NCBI RefSeq assembly: GCF_000015165.1
Contig: NC_009485.1
Location: 4,297,501 to 4,361,500 of the forward strand
Direction: 5' to 3'
Length of the DNA stretch: 64,000 bases
From: Bradyrhizobium sp. BTAi1
GTDB taxonomy: Bacteria; Pseudomonadota; Alphaproteobacteria; Rhizobiales; Xanthobacteraceae
Shown: in pieces, positions 18,138 through 26,571 of the stretch
How positions within the stretch are numbered: position 1 is the stretch's first letter
Layout of the letters: each line of letters starts with the position of its first letter
Notes under the pieces: model-generated
The model's database searches: none
Told to the model about the DNA's origin: nothing
The model's input: the letters and a program-made list of their open reading frames with translations, nothing else
Translations under genes and position numbers: made by a program

Positions 18138-21100
18138 TTATTCCGCTGTTTCCGGCAACCGAACATCAGGCACGGTTTCCACAAGCCGCAGATTGCCAAA
18201 ATAGCGATCGAGAAGGGCCGAACTGACCGGACCGATCGGCGCGCCCACCGCAGCCAATTGTTGCTGCGTGAGGTCCGAGGTCACTTCCGGGTGCGATCGC
18301 GACGTATCCTCTTTTGACAGGATCGACAGGATGGCCGCCAGATCGTTGTCCTGTGTTTCGGCCAGCCGCCGTCGCCCGATGTCGATCCATTGATCAAGCG
18401 GCACGATTTCGATCGGAACGCCGAGCCGGCGGAAGATGCGTGGGACCTCGCGTACATCAACGGGTTGACTGTTCATGAGATGATAGACACTGCCCCAGGA
18501 CGCTTCGCTGCCCGCGAGCCGGACGATCGCTCGCGCGACGTCATCGGCCGGCGTCATGTTCAGCCTGAAGTCCAGGTCGGGAATTGCGCCAAGTTCCGCA
18601 TAAAGCCGGACAATGCGCCACATCAGGTCCGTTTCGTTGCAGATGCCATTGGCGCGATCACCGGTGACGCTGCTCAGGCGATAGATCGCCAGCGGCAGGC
18701 CGCGAAGCTGCGCTTGCCGGACAAGCGTGTCGCCGACCCACTTGCTTTGGCTATAGCCGCTCGTGAGTCCCTGCCACGAGGTCAGATCAGTGAGTTCCGA
18801 CACCGGACCGGCCTGAAACTTGTCGATCACCGCAAGGGTGGACACATAGTGCAGTCGCTTTGGTCGTCCACTCGCGGTCCAATCGAGCAGCGTGAGGACG
18901 CTGTCGACATTGGCGGGTTTGAGCGCAGCATAATGACGGAGGAAATCGACGTTCGCTCCGCAATGATAGATCGCCTCGCACTCGTCACGCACAATGCGGA
19001 TTCCCCTTTCATCGAGTCCGAGCGCCGGATGTCCGAGATTTCCGGTCAGAACCTCGATGCGATGCTCGTCCCCGCTCACCGAAAGCTTTCGCTTGTCGAG
19101 CGCCTGCCGCAAACGGGCTTCGCCCGATTGCCGATCAGCGGCGCGGACGTGACACACGATCTGCGCATCCGTCTCCTGGATCAGCGCGGAGAGAAGGTGA
19201 CTACCGACAAAGCCGGTCGCTCCCGTCAGAAAAATGCGTTTGGGGTTCTGCGGCGCCCGCCCGCCGGTCAGCCTGACATGCGCCGGCAGGAGAATGTCGT
19301 GCGACAAGTCCACGGCGCCCGTCGAAGATCCATCAGGGTCGAGCCGTTCAGCGAGCCCGGCGATGGTCGACACTTCAAACAGCGTCGCAAACGGCAGCTC
19401 GACTCCAAACGCAGCACGGATGTTGGAGACCAGATGCGTCACCAGCAGCGAATGGCCGCCGAGATCGAAAAAGCTGTCATGAATCCCGACGCGCTCGAGC
19501 CCGAGGGTCTCGGCGAACAGAGCGCAGAGTTTCTCTTCCTGTGCCGTCCGCGGCGGGGTGTATTCGGTCACCGGCTGGTGGTCAGGAACAGGCAAAGCGT
19601 TGCGATCGAGCTTGCCGTTGGGGGTGAGTGGCAGCGCGTCAAGCACGACGAACGCGGCGGGAACCATGTAGTCCGGCAGGGTGCGCGTAAGATGTTGGCG
19701 CAGCATCATGGCATGCGGTGCATGACCAGCAGCGGGAACGACATAGCCGACGAGGCGCCTATCGCCGGCACGGTCTTCGCGAGCGATGACGGCGGCCTGG
19801 GCGACGCTCTCATGCTGACCGAGCGTGGCCTCGATCTCACCGGGCTCGATCCGGAAGCCGCGGATCTTGACCTGATGGTCGGCACGGCCAAGAAAATGCA
19901 GCGTGCCTTCCGGCCGCCACCGCGCACGGTCGCCGGTGCGGTACATGCGGCTGCCCGGCGGACCGAACGGATCGGCGACGAAACGCTCGGCGGTCAGGCC
20001 CGGACGGTTGAGGTAGCCGCGCGCCAGACCGCTGCCGGCGATATAGAACTCGCCCGCCACCCCGACCGGAACAGGCTGCAAACCATCGTCCAGAACATAG
20101 ACCCGCGTATTCCAGATCGGATGCCCAATCGGCGGATCCGCCGCGCCGGAGAGCGGCATGCTCATCGTGGCGCAGATCGTCGTTTCCGTCGGCCCATAGG
20201 CGTTGATCATCCGCCGCCCTTCCGACCAGCGCGCGACCAGATCGGGCGGACAGGCATCGCCGCCAACGATCAGCGTGCGCAACTGCGCGAGCTGCTCGGT
20301 CGGCATGCCGGCCAGAACCGCCGGCGGAATAAGCGCGTGGCTGACGGCGTAGCGGGTCAGCGTATCGGCAAGTACCTTGCCGGCCATGAGGCCAGCCTGC
20401 GGAACGACAAGCGCAGCTCCAGCGGGAAACGCCATGAGCACTTCCATGATCGACGCGTCGAAACTGGATGAGGAGAATTGCAGGACGCGCGAGTCAGGCG
20501 TGATGCCGAGCCGCTCGATCTGAGCTTCGACAAGGCTCGTGATGCCAGTATGCGAGACGACGACGCCTTTTGGGATTCCCGTCGAGCCGGAGGTGTAGAT
20601 GACGTAGGCGGAGTTGACCGGGGTCAGCGGCGCGATGCGATCCTGGTCCCGCGGGTTGGTGTCGGGCTGCCGGGCAAGAAGGTCGGCGGTGTCGGGATGA
20701 TCCAGCAGCAGGCGCCGGCCCGCCTCGGGCAGGCGCTCGGCAATGGCATTGCTGGTGACCAGGCACACCGGCCTGGCGTCGGCGAGCATGAAGGCCAGAC
20801 GGTCAGCCGGATAGTCCGGATCGAGCGGCAGATAGGTGGCGCCGCTCTTGGCGATGGCAAGCAGGCCGACGATCAGCTCCGCCGAGCGCGGCAGGGCGAG
20901 CGCGACGATCTGCTCGGGACCAGCGCCTTGTGCGATCAGCAGATGCGCCAGCCGGTTGGCGCGCGCATTGAGGACAGCGTAGCTGAGCGTGGTATCCTCG
21001 CACACCAGCGCGGTGGCGTCACCGCGCCGCGCGACCTGAGCCTCGATCAGCGACGGCAATGTCGTCGGCGACACCGCGCGGACCGTGTCGTTCCACTCCA

Positions 21101-22442
21101 CCAGCACCCGGCGCCGCTCCGCCGCATCAAGAATGTCAATTGCGCCAATCGGCCGACTGGGATCCTGTGCAATCGCCTCGACAAATCTCACGAGACGCTG
21201 CTGATGACAGGCCAGCTCCTGCGCGGTGTAAAGAGCAGGATTGGCGTCGAAATCAATTCGAAGCCCTTTCCCATCACCGCGGTCGTAGACGAAAATCGCA
21301 AGGTCGTCGCCGGAGCCATTGCACAGGTTGTGCGTCGTTGCGGAATGGCCGCCGAAGCAGAGATCGTAGTCGAATGGTTCGATATTGATGACCGTCGTAA
21401 AAAGGTGCCCGTTCGTGGAAAGCAGGTTGAGGTCCCGTCTGAGGTCCTCGTATCTGTAGCATTGGTGTCGTATAGCGTCGCGAACTCGCCTCCCCACGTC
21501 GCGAATTAGAGACGTCGCGCTCATGTCCGGACTCATGGCCAAACGGAGCGGCACCGCGTTGGCGACCATGCCGGGAACACGCCGCAGCCGTCCCTTGGGC
21601 CGGGCTGTCACTGGCAGGCCGATGACCAGATCGTCGATCCCGGTCACGCGATAAAGATAGGCTGCGGTCGCGGCGATGATGATCTGTGGAAGACTTGCGC
21701 CGCTGGCCTGCGCCGTTGCGCGCAGCGCCGCCACACTTTCCGCCGAGAGATGGATTGTCTGACGGAGAAGGCCACCGACATTCTGCCTCCGCTGACCGGC
21801 GAGACTAAACGCAGCCGGGCGATCGGCGAACTGTTTCAGCCAGTACTCGCGGTCGCGTGCAAATCGTTCGGAGCTTCGATACGCGTTCTCTTCCTCAAGG
21901 AGAAGCGCCAAGGGACCGAACGTACTTTGTCCGGGAGACCGTCCCTCGGTGAGCGCCGTGTAGATCTCGGCGACGCGCCGGGCGAACAGCCCGCCGGTGA
22001 AACCGTCCATGACGATATGATGGCTGCGATGATACCAGAAATAATGATCCGCCGCGGCCTTGAACAGGGCGCAGGTCCAAAGCGGCCCTGTCAGCAGATC
22101 GACCGGCCGAGTCAACTCTGCCATCATCCAGCTTTCAGCCGCCGCCCGCGGGTCAGGTTCGGAGCTGACATCGATGAACGGAAAGGTCGTATTCAAGGTG
22201 CGCGAGACCGTCTGGCGGATTCCGTCTCGCTGCTCGATGAACCGCACTCGCACGGTGTCCGCTTCCATCCCGGCTTGCCGCAAGGCCGCCTCGAACAACA
22301 CGGGATCAATCGGCCCGTGGATCTCTATGGACTCCGCAAGATTGAATATCGAATCCGACGAGCCGAATTTCTGCGCAAACCACATGCCCGTCTGAGCCGC
22401 GGAGAGTGGCAACACCTGTGAAAACTCGTTGATCGCGTTCAC
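18138..22442 (-). CDS. Single-module nonribosomal peptide synthetase, C-A-T-reductase
   Basis: A 1434-residue synthetase. The condensation domain (about 10-430) carries HHIVMDG (141-147) and overall resembles the EntF C domain. The adenylation domain (about 465-955) has A3 YTSGSTGIPKG, NAYGPTETTIC, YRTGDRARW and the A10 lysine K944. The carrier domain has DLGGHS with the phosphopantetheine Ser at 998. The terminal NAD(P)H thioester reductase domain (from about 1069) has GATGFVG and Y1230/K1234 of YSQSK, replacing a thioesterase, so release should be as aldehyde or alcohol. By hand alignment to GrsA the specificity code is D-A-M-L-I-G-A-I-C-K (low certainty), implying a hydrophobic alpha-amino acid. 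Start: GTG 22442 with GGGGA upstream, after the MbtH gene; the longest frame would overlap it. No carrier protein supplies the acyl donor locally. Confidence 0.93.
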   Translation of the reverse strand: MNAINEFSQVLPLSAAQTGMWFAQKFGSSDSIFNLAESIEIHGPIDPVLFEAALRQAGMEADTVRVRFIEQRDGIRQTVSRTLNTTFPFIDVSSEPDPRAAAESWMMAELTRPVDLLTGPLWTCALFKAAADHYFWYHRSHHIVMDGFTGGLFARRVAEIYTALTEGRSPGQSTFGPLALLLEEENAYRSSERFARDREYWLKQFADRPAAFSLAGQRRQNVGGLLRQTIHLSAESVAALRATAQASGASLPQIIIAATAAYLYRVTGIDDLVIGLPVTARPKGRLRRVPGMVANAVPLRLAMSPDMSATSLIRDVGRRVRDAIRHQCYRYEDLRRDLNLLSTNGHLFTTVINIEPFDYDLCFGGHSATTHNLCNGSGDDLAIFVYDRGDGKGLRIDFDANPALYTAQELACHQQRLVRFVEAIAQDPSRPIGAIDILDAAERRRVLVEWNDTVRAVSPTTLPSLIEAQVARRGDATALVCEDTTLSYAVLNARANRLAHLLIAQGAGPEQIVALALPRSAELIVGLLAIAKSGATYLPLDPDYPADRLAFMLADARPVCLVTSNAIAERLPEAGRRLLLDHPDTADLLARQPDTNPRDQDRIAPLTPVNSAYVIYTSGSTGIPKGVVVSHTGITSLVEAQIERLGITPDSRVLQFSSSSFDASIMEVLMAFPAGAALVVPQAGLMAGKVLADTLTRYAVSHALIPPAVLAGMPTEQLAQLRTLIVGGDACPPDLVARWSEGRRMINAYGPTETTICATMSMPLSGAADPPIGHPIWNTRVYVLDDGLQPVPVGVAGEFYIAGSGLARGYLNRPGLTAERFVADPFGPPGSRMYRTGDRARWRPEGTLHFLGRADHQVKIRGFRIEPGEIEATLGQHESVAQAAVIAREDRAGDRRLVGYVVPAAGHAPHAMMLRQHLTRTLPDYMVPAAFVVLDALPLTPNGKLDRNALPVPDHQPVTEYTPPRTAQEEKLCALFAETLGLERVGIHDSFFDLGGHSLLVTHLVSNIRAAFGVELPFATLFEVSTIAGLAERLDPDGSSTGAVDLSHDILLPAHVRLTGGRAPQNPKRIFLTGATGFVGSHLLSALIQETDAQIVCHVRAADRQSGEARLRQALDKRKLSVSGDEHRIEVLTGNLGHPALGLDERGIRIVRDECEAIYHCGANVDFLRHYAALKPANVDSVLTLLDWTASGRPKRLHYVSTLAVIDKFQAGPVSELTDLTSWQGLTSGYSQSKWVGDTLVRQAQLRGLPLAIYRLSSVTGDRANGICNETDLMWRIVRLYAELGAIPDLDFRLNMTPADDVARAIVRLAGSEASWGSVYHLMNSQPVDVREVPRIFRRLGVPIEIVPLDQWIDIGRRRLAETQDNDLAAILSILSKEDTSRSHPEVTSDLTQQQLAAVGAPIGPVSSALLDRYFGNLRLVETVPDVRLPETAE

Positions 22443-22495
22443 GACTTCCCCACCGATGTATGAGTTAAGAGAATGTTCGAATATCGATTCTGTGG

Positions 22496-22705
22496 CTATG
22501 CCGTACGGTTGTGACCGCGGGCTCTCGGACGCATGTCCGTCCAGTTCGTGTCGATGTAGTCGATGCAGGCCTGGCGGCTGTTCTGTGCGCAGACCGCAGA
22601 CCAGCCGGCCGGGACCTCCGCTGCTGCGGGCCACAGCGAATGTTGTCCTTGATCATTGACCAGGACGACGAAGCTGCCGCCCTGATCGTCGAAAGGATTG
22701 CTCAC
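22496..22705 (-). CDS. MbtH-like protein
   Basis: A 69-residue NRPS accessory protein that binds and activates adenylation domains. It shows the signature NPFDD near the start, FVVLVNDQGQHSLWPAAAEVPAGW, the Cys-x-Asp-Tyr-Ile stretch and NWTDMRP, with the three conserved tryptophans of the family. The start codon is GTG at 22705-22703. It lies 51 bp after luxI and about 53 bp before the NRPS start, on the same strand. Its location just upstream of the single A domain makes a partner relationship almost certain. Confidence 0.95.
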   Translation of the reverse strand: MSNPFDDQGGSFVVLVNDQGQHSLWPAAAEVPAGWSAVCAQNSRQACIDYIDTNWTDMRPRARGHNRTA

Positions 22706-22756
22706 GTCTCGTGCTCCGATTTCGGCGAGGGATTGCGCTCAGTTCGATGCTGACGA

Positions 22757-23359
22757 TCAGGCTGCAGCCGCGTGCGCGACGCCCAACCGTGCTTCAAGCT
22801 GTCGAAGGGTTTGTGTGGACACGTGAAGCTGTCCAGCCATGGCGATGGTGTCGCCGATCCGGCGCGCGGGACCGAGGCGCTCGAGTCGCCAGCCGGACCG
22901 CCGCAGGACACGCTCCATACCCACGTCGACGACGCAGGCGATGGTGTTTATGTCGTTCGACAGGCTGACTTTCAGAACCCCGATCAGCAACTCGTAGGTC
23001 GTTCGCGATATGCCCGATTGAGTAACGGCGGTGTTTCCGCTCACCGCAAATCTGCTGGCTTCCCACACGCGTCCTCCGCAAGGTACGGCTGCTCTGGTCA
23101 CAAGGGACGGGAAGACATCGCGAAGCATATTCGGACCGGTCGTCGGCAGAAGGCGGACACAACCGTTCAGGATACCGTGTCTGTCCATCGAGAGCAGATA
23201 GCGGGGCGACAAGGCGTCATATTTGTCGACCTCAAGTTCGCCGCTGACGATGACGTCCCAACCCAGGCGGTCCTTGAAGACCGTCTTCCGAAGGCGATGC
23301 ATTTGGTACAAGCTGCTGATGTGGCGTCCTGCATTGTCTTTCGTGACAATTCGAAGCAT
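22757..23359 (-). CDS. LuxI-family acyl-homoserine-lactone synthase
   Basis: A 200-residue autoinducer synthase. All ten residues conserved across LuxI enzymes are present: R24, F28, W34, E43, D45, D48, R69, F83, E100 and R103. It joins S-adenosylmethionine to an acyl group from acyl-ACP or acyl-CoA; the acyl type cannot be read from sequence, and Bradyrhizobium relatives use unusual branched or aromatic acyl-CoAs. I chose the ATG at 23359 because GGGGA lies 5-6 bases upstream; an ATG 33 bp earlier (23392) lacks a good site. The lux-box-like site then sits about 66 bp upstream of the start. First gene of the NRPS operon. Confidence 0.93.
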   Translation of the reverse strand: MLRIVTKDNAGRHISSLYQMHRLRKTVFKDRLGWDVIVSGELEVDKYDALSPRYLLSMDRHGILNGCVRLLPTTGPNMLRDVFPSLVTRAAVPCGGRVWEASRFAVSGNTAVTQSGISRTTYELLIGVLKVSLSNDINTIACVVDVGMERVLRRSGWRLERLGPARRIGDTIAMAGQLHVSTQTLRQLEARLGVAHAAAA

Positions 23360-23415
23360 CTGGGTCCCCGTCCCGTCCGTCAGGCTGGACATTATCCGGC
23401 AGCTACATCAACTCG

Positions 23416-23435
23416 AGCTGTCTACCTTTGCAGGT
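23416..23435 (-). promoter_or_regulatory. Lux-box-like operator upstream of luxI
   Basis: A 20-bp element with outer half-sites AGCTG and CAGGT separated by 10 bases, matching the CTG-N10-CAG core of LuxR-type boxes (12 of 20 positions agree with the Vibrio fischeri box). The symmetry is imperfect in the centre. A second small palindrome GCAGG-TAT-CCTGC overlaps it to the right. The spacing to the chosen luxI start fits an operator around position -42 of a short-leader promoter. Confidence 0.5.
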
Positions 23436-23517
23436 ATCCTGCGGTCTGCGACTGCCCTACAATTCGGTCTCAGTGTCGTTGACTCTCTCCGTTCGGTAGA
23501 CGGAGCTGACGAGAACT

Positions 23518-23900
23518 AAGAAGACGAGACGGAAGATCGACACGGTGCTGAAGGCGACGATCGCCTTGGCGGCGTTACTCGAACAAGTGAGCATGACCGA
23601 TCTGGGGCTATGCTACGAGGCGCCCCCCAACCAGATCGTACCTCGAAGCGTCAGCTCTTGGATGGGGCGCCACTTGCTTATCGGATGCCTGCGATCGATT
23701 GCGTGAGCCGCGCCGTGCTGAATTGGCGCCTGTACGATACGGTGCAAGTGCCGTTCTGCGTTGATGCCGCGGAAGACGCGCCGTCGCGGCTCGGCAAGCC
23801 GCTCATCTTCGACAGCGCCAGGACAGCTAAGTTCACCAGCACGGCCTCCAGCGTACTGGCGACCACTGGCATCCGGCCATCCGCAGCCCTATGGTGGTCG
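23518..23900 (+). pseudogene. Decayed IS3-family transposase remnant
   Basis: Between luxI and luxR, rightward frames preserve pieces of an IS3-group element. From 23518: KKTRRKIDTVLKATIALAAL then EQVSMTDLGLCYEAPPNQI, the OrfA helix-turn-helix region. After a frameshift comes KRQLLDGA. Then, from about 23690, VSRAVLNWRLYDTVQVPF and LGKPLIFDSARTAKFTSTA, the OrfB integrase-core region. About 700 bp of a normal element is missing between the two pieces, and the DDE residues are not intact (FDSARTAKF where a D-Q-G-S-Q-F-like run is usual). No terminal inverted repeats were found. It cannot be active. Confidence 0.65.
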
Positions 23901-24151
23901 CGCGCGCCGGCGCCTCAGCAAAGACGGCGGATATGGCGGACAACACCGAACATGCGTCGCCCACACACCCAAGGTCTTACCGACGGACGCAGACTCAATG
24001 GTCCTGCTCCTGGACTCCACTTCCAAGAATCGCTCCAAGGAGAGCAAGAGGAGCAGGACACGGTCTCCGAGACACACCTACCAGACACACATCGGCAAGC
24101 GCAGGTGCCGCTACTCTCAGGTCACGGCACCTTAGACTGCCCGACGGATGG
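23901..24151. other. Spacer between the IS remnant and luxR
   Basis: Short frames here do not resemble proteins I know. They may include further decayed OrfB sequence but the reading frame cannot be followed. Downstream end of the leftward luxR transcript. Confidence 0.4.
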
Positions 24152-24874
24152 CTACATGCCGATGATATCGTACGCCAGTCCCTTGGCGACCGCCTGCTGT
24201 ACGGTCGCAACTCCGAGCTTGCGCTTGGCGTTCTGGGTATGAAACACAACCGTTCGTCGACTGACGTTGATGATTTCCGCCGTATCCAAAGCGCTCTTTC
24301 CGCGCGCGGCCCATTGCAGGCAGATCCTCTCGCGCTGAGTCAGGCATGGACGAAGCGGTGATGCGGGCGTGGGCGTTACGTCCCGCAATCGAGCATAGAG
24401 GTAGATCGCAATGAGATGCAGTTCATGGCGGTACTTGCTGATTTGGGCTTCGAACGCCGAACGGGCCTCGCAAGCAGCGAGCGTGAGCGTTGCAACCTTG
24501 CCCTGACGATCATGGATCGGAATCGTGACACCATGTCGAATCTCGAACTCGCTGGCCTCTTCCAAGAACCACTTCTGCCGATTGTTTAGCGCATCGAATT
24601 GATCAGTTGACCACGCGAAGGGAAGCGTTGTTGCAACCGAGCGGGCGATCACCGGATCGATCCTGTCGTACCGATTTGCACGGTACTGCTCCACCCAGGC
24701 GCTCGGATAGGTCGTGATTGCCAGCGCGTCATCCTCGTCGCCGCGCGGCGCGAAACTGAGATAGGCGAAGCATGGGAAGCCATATTGCTCCAAGGTTTGT
24801 CGCAAAAGATTCTCAATTTCATGCGTGGTGTCGCATGCCGGGAGAGTCTGAACGAACTGTTCAAATATCCTCAT
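24152..24874 (-). CDS. LuxR-family autoinducer-binding transcriptional regulator
   Basis: A 240-residue quorum-sensing regulator. The N-terminal autoinducer-binding domain has the six hallmark residues W60, Y64, D73, P74, W88 and G115, equivalent to LuxR W57, Y61, D70, P71, W85 and G113, so it is a ligand-binding receptor and not a bare HTH protein. The C-terminal helix-turn-helix is LTQRERICLQWAARGKS, then TVVFHTQNAKRKLGV. It is leftward like luxI, separated by IS debris. The likely target is the lux-box-like site before luxI, giving positive feedback over the whole NRPS and export operon. Confidence 0.95.
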   Translation of the reverse strand: MRIFEQFVQTLPACDTTHEIENLLRQTLEQYGFPCFAYLSFAPRGDEDDALAITTYPSAWVEQYRANRYDRIDPVIARSVATTLPFAWSTDQFDALNNRQKWFLEEASEFEIRHGVTIPIHDRQGKVATLTLAACEARSAFEAQISKYRHELHLIAIYLYARLRDVTPTPASPLRPCLTQRERICLQWAARGKSALDTAEIINVSRRTVVFHTQNAKRKLGVATVQQAVAKGLAYDIIGM

Positions 24875-26226
24875 GCGCCCCCCTACCCAAAACAGCCTTG
24901 CCCTTCTTCAAGCTGATCCAGAACCGATTTGCGTGATGTGGCGACACTTCTGGTCCCTCTTGGCGATATTGCCGTCGGACCATTGCATTGGCGGTGAAGA
25001 TCATCGTGCCTACTGACCGTTGGTTACTTACTGAATTTTGAGAGCCGTCCGGAGAATTTCCTCCACGTTCACGACATTCTTGGTACCATCTAAGGTTGTA
25101 TCAAAACCTCCAAGTTTTACATCTACACCATCAGACGACTCCGAAGCGTTCGCAGAACTCACGCTGAGCTCACGGAGTGATGCCCGGAAGTTGATAGTAG
25201 AGCGGCGCGTTCAGAGGTCGCTAATCAAAATCGCGCGACGTTCACATTTGGAACAACGATTGGAAGACTCGGTCTTAGTTGTGGCCATGGCCTCCGCCGA
25301 GATTGTCCGATCTGCGGACATCATATAGCCATCGACCTGTCTGCAGCGAACTGTGATAAACTACGAGTATCCTCGGGAGTCTCTCATGACTGGGTCACTC
25401 CGAAGCGCCAGCAGACGATATTCATCGGGTGATCGTCTATCGGACCCCGGCTCTTGAGCGAAGGATCGAGAGGGATGATCAGGATCCCTGCAATCGATTG
25501 ACGATCAGCATGTGAGTCATTTTTTCAAGACGGACCAGAACAATCCGCAGCTCAGTTCGAGAGCCCCCCTTCGAGCGTGCGCATGGAGACTACTGAGCAT
25601 GCACATTCTGGTCATGACGGAGCAGGATTTTTCGGCTCGGCGGTTTGTCGGCAGACTTCGTTTTAATTTTGGTGTCAAGGCCGTTGCCGTAGACAACTTA
25701 TGATAGCAATTCGACCTTGCTTGCCGAGCATCCCAACTACGCGTTGAGAATACCGACCTCCGCGAGGCGGATGCCTCATCGCCCGTCGTCATCAAGCACA
25801 GATCGGACATTCGTTCGTCTATCGCGCAGGACAGCTGTCGACAGATCGTTCAACAACACAAATCGGTTTTCACACAGGTGTTGTAGGCACGCCCGCCCTG
25901 CTCGCGTCCACGCACCGCGAGCTCGACAACAATCCCCTGCCCACCAGACGATTTCGGTTGATCCACGCTTCTACCGACGACGTCCTCGGTTCACGGGGAG
26001 AGGCCGGACGTCTCTCCGAACGCGCAATATGTTCCGAGTCAACGTCACGACAAGCCAATGAACTTCTGACCGCTAACAACATCGATGCTGGCGGGTCTCG
26101 GGGTATCATCAGCAGATCGGCGAATGATTGTCCTTTTCTTCAATCCCATCTGTGTGGCGGAGGATAATGAGGACTGATTCGCTTGGCTTCACGTCGCTCG
26201 AAAATTGAGTTGAGCAGATCTGATCC
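24875..26226. other. Decayed, lower-GC accessory DNA without intact genes
   Basis: About 1.35 kb with visibly more A and T than its surroundings and only short, unconvincing frames. On the minus strand near 25040-25170 a frame ends in a protein-like tail (GVDVKLGGFDTTLDGTKNVV, then a short helix ending LKIQ) but has no good start. A short plus frame at 25600-25703 starts MHILVMTEQDFSARR. I could not assign a family to either. The region reads as a graveyard of transferred DNA at the right side of the NRPS cluster. Confidence 0.5.
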
Positions 26227-26500
26227 ATGGGCGTTGTGGTTCTGGCAACCTCGATGCTGTCGCTGATCCCGGTCATTCGCGGCCTGCTCGATGTGCCGAT
26301 CGAGGCAGCCTGGCTGCTGTTGCTTGCGGGAAGTGACCGCTATCTTTTTGCCACGACACGCTTCGGGATCTGTCTCGCAACGCAGGCAGGGACGTTGCCA
26401 CATTCGGACTGCTGCTGATGCTGGCGCTCCGGCCGGCAGGTGCCGTCGGGCACGTGGACGCCGCGCGCAAGCATGCCTGACGGGATCCGATCTATCCTGC
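26227..26500 (+). pseudogene. Fragment of an ABC-2 type membrane permease, frameshifted
   Basis: The plus-strand frame from 26227 reads VVLATSMLSLIPVIRGLLD, VPIEAAWLLLLAG and YLFATTRFGICLAT, and the neighbouring frame continues DVATFGLLLMLALRPAG to a stop near 26480. Together these resemble the membrane region of ABC-2 drug-exporter permeases (helices around FATTxxGIFLGT and the segment after them), broken by a frameshift and lacking both ends of the protein. Homology is by eye; no matching ATPase gene is nearby. Confidence 0.4.
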
Positions 26501-26571
26501 TCGCTGAATCGGGCGCGCATCTCGTCTCGATGGCGCCAGAGATTAAGTGGGCGAGCTGCTCGGTAGCGATC

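Noticed and set aside
22443..22634. NRPS start at GTG 22634
   Set aside because: It would overlap the MbtH gene out of frame; the GTG at 22442 has GGGGA upstream.
23610..24242. Intact plus-strand gene of 210 residues
   Set aside because: Its text is shifted IS3 OrfA/OrfB debris and random sequence, not one protein.
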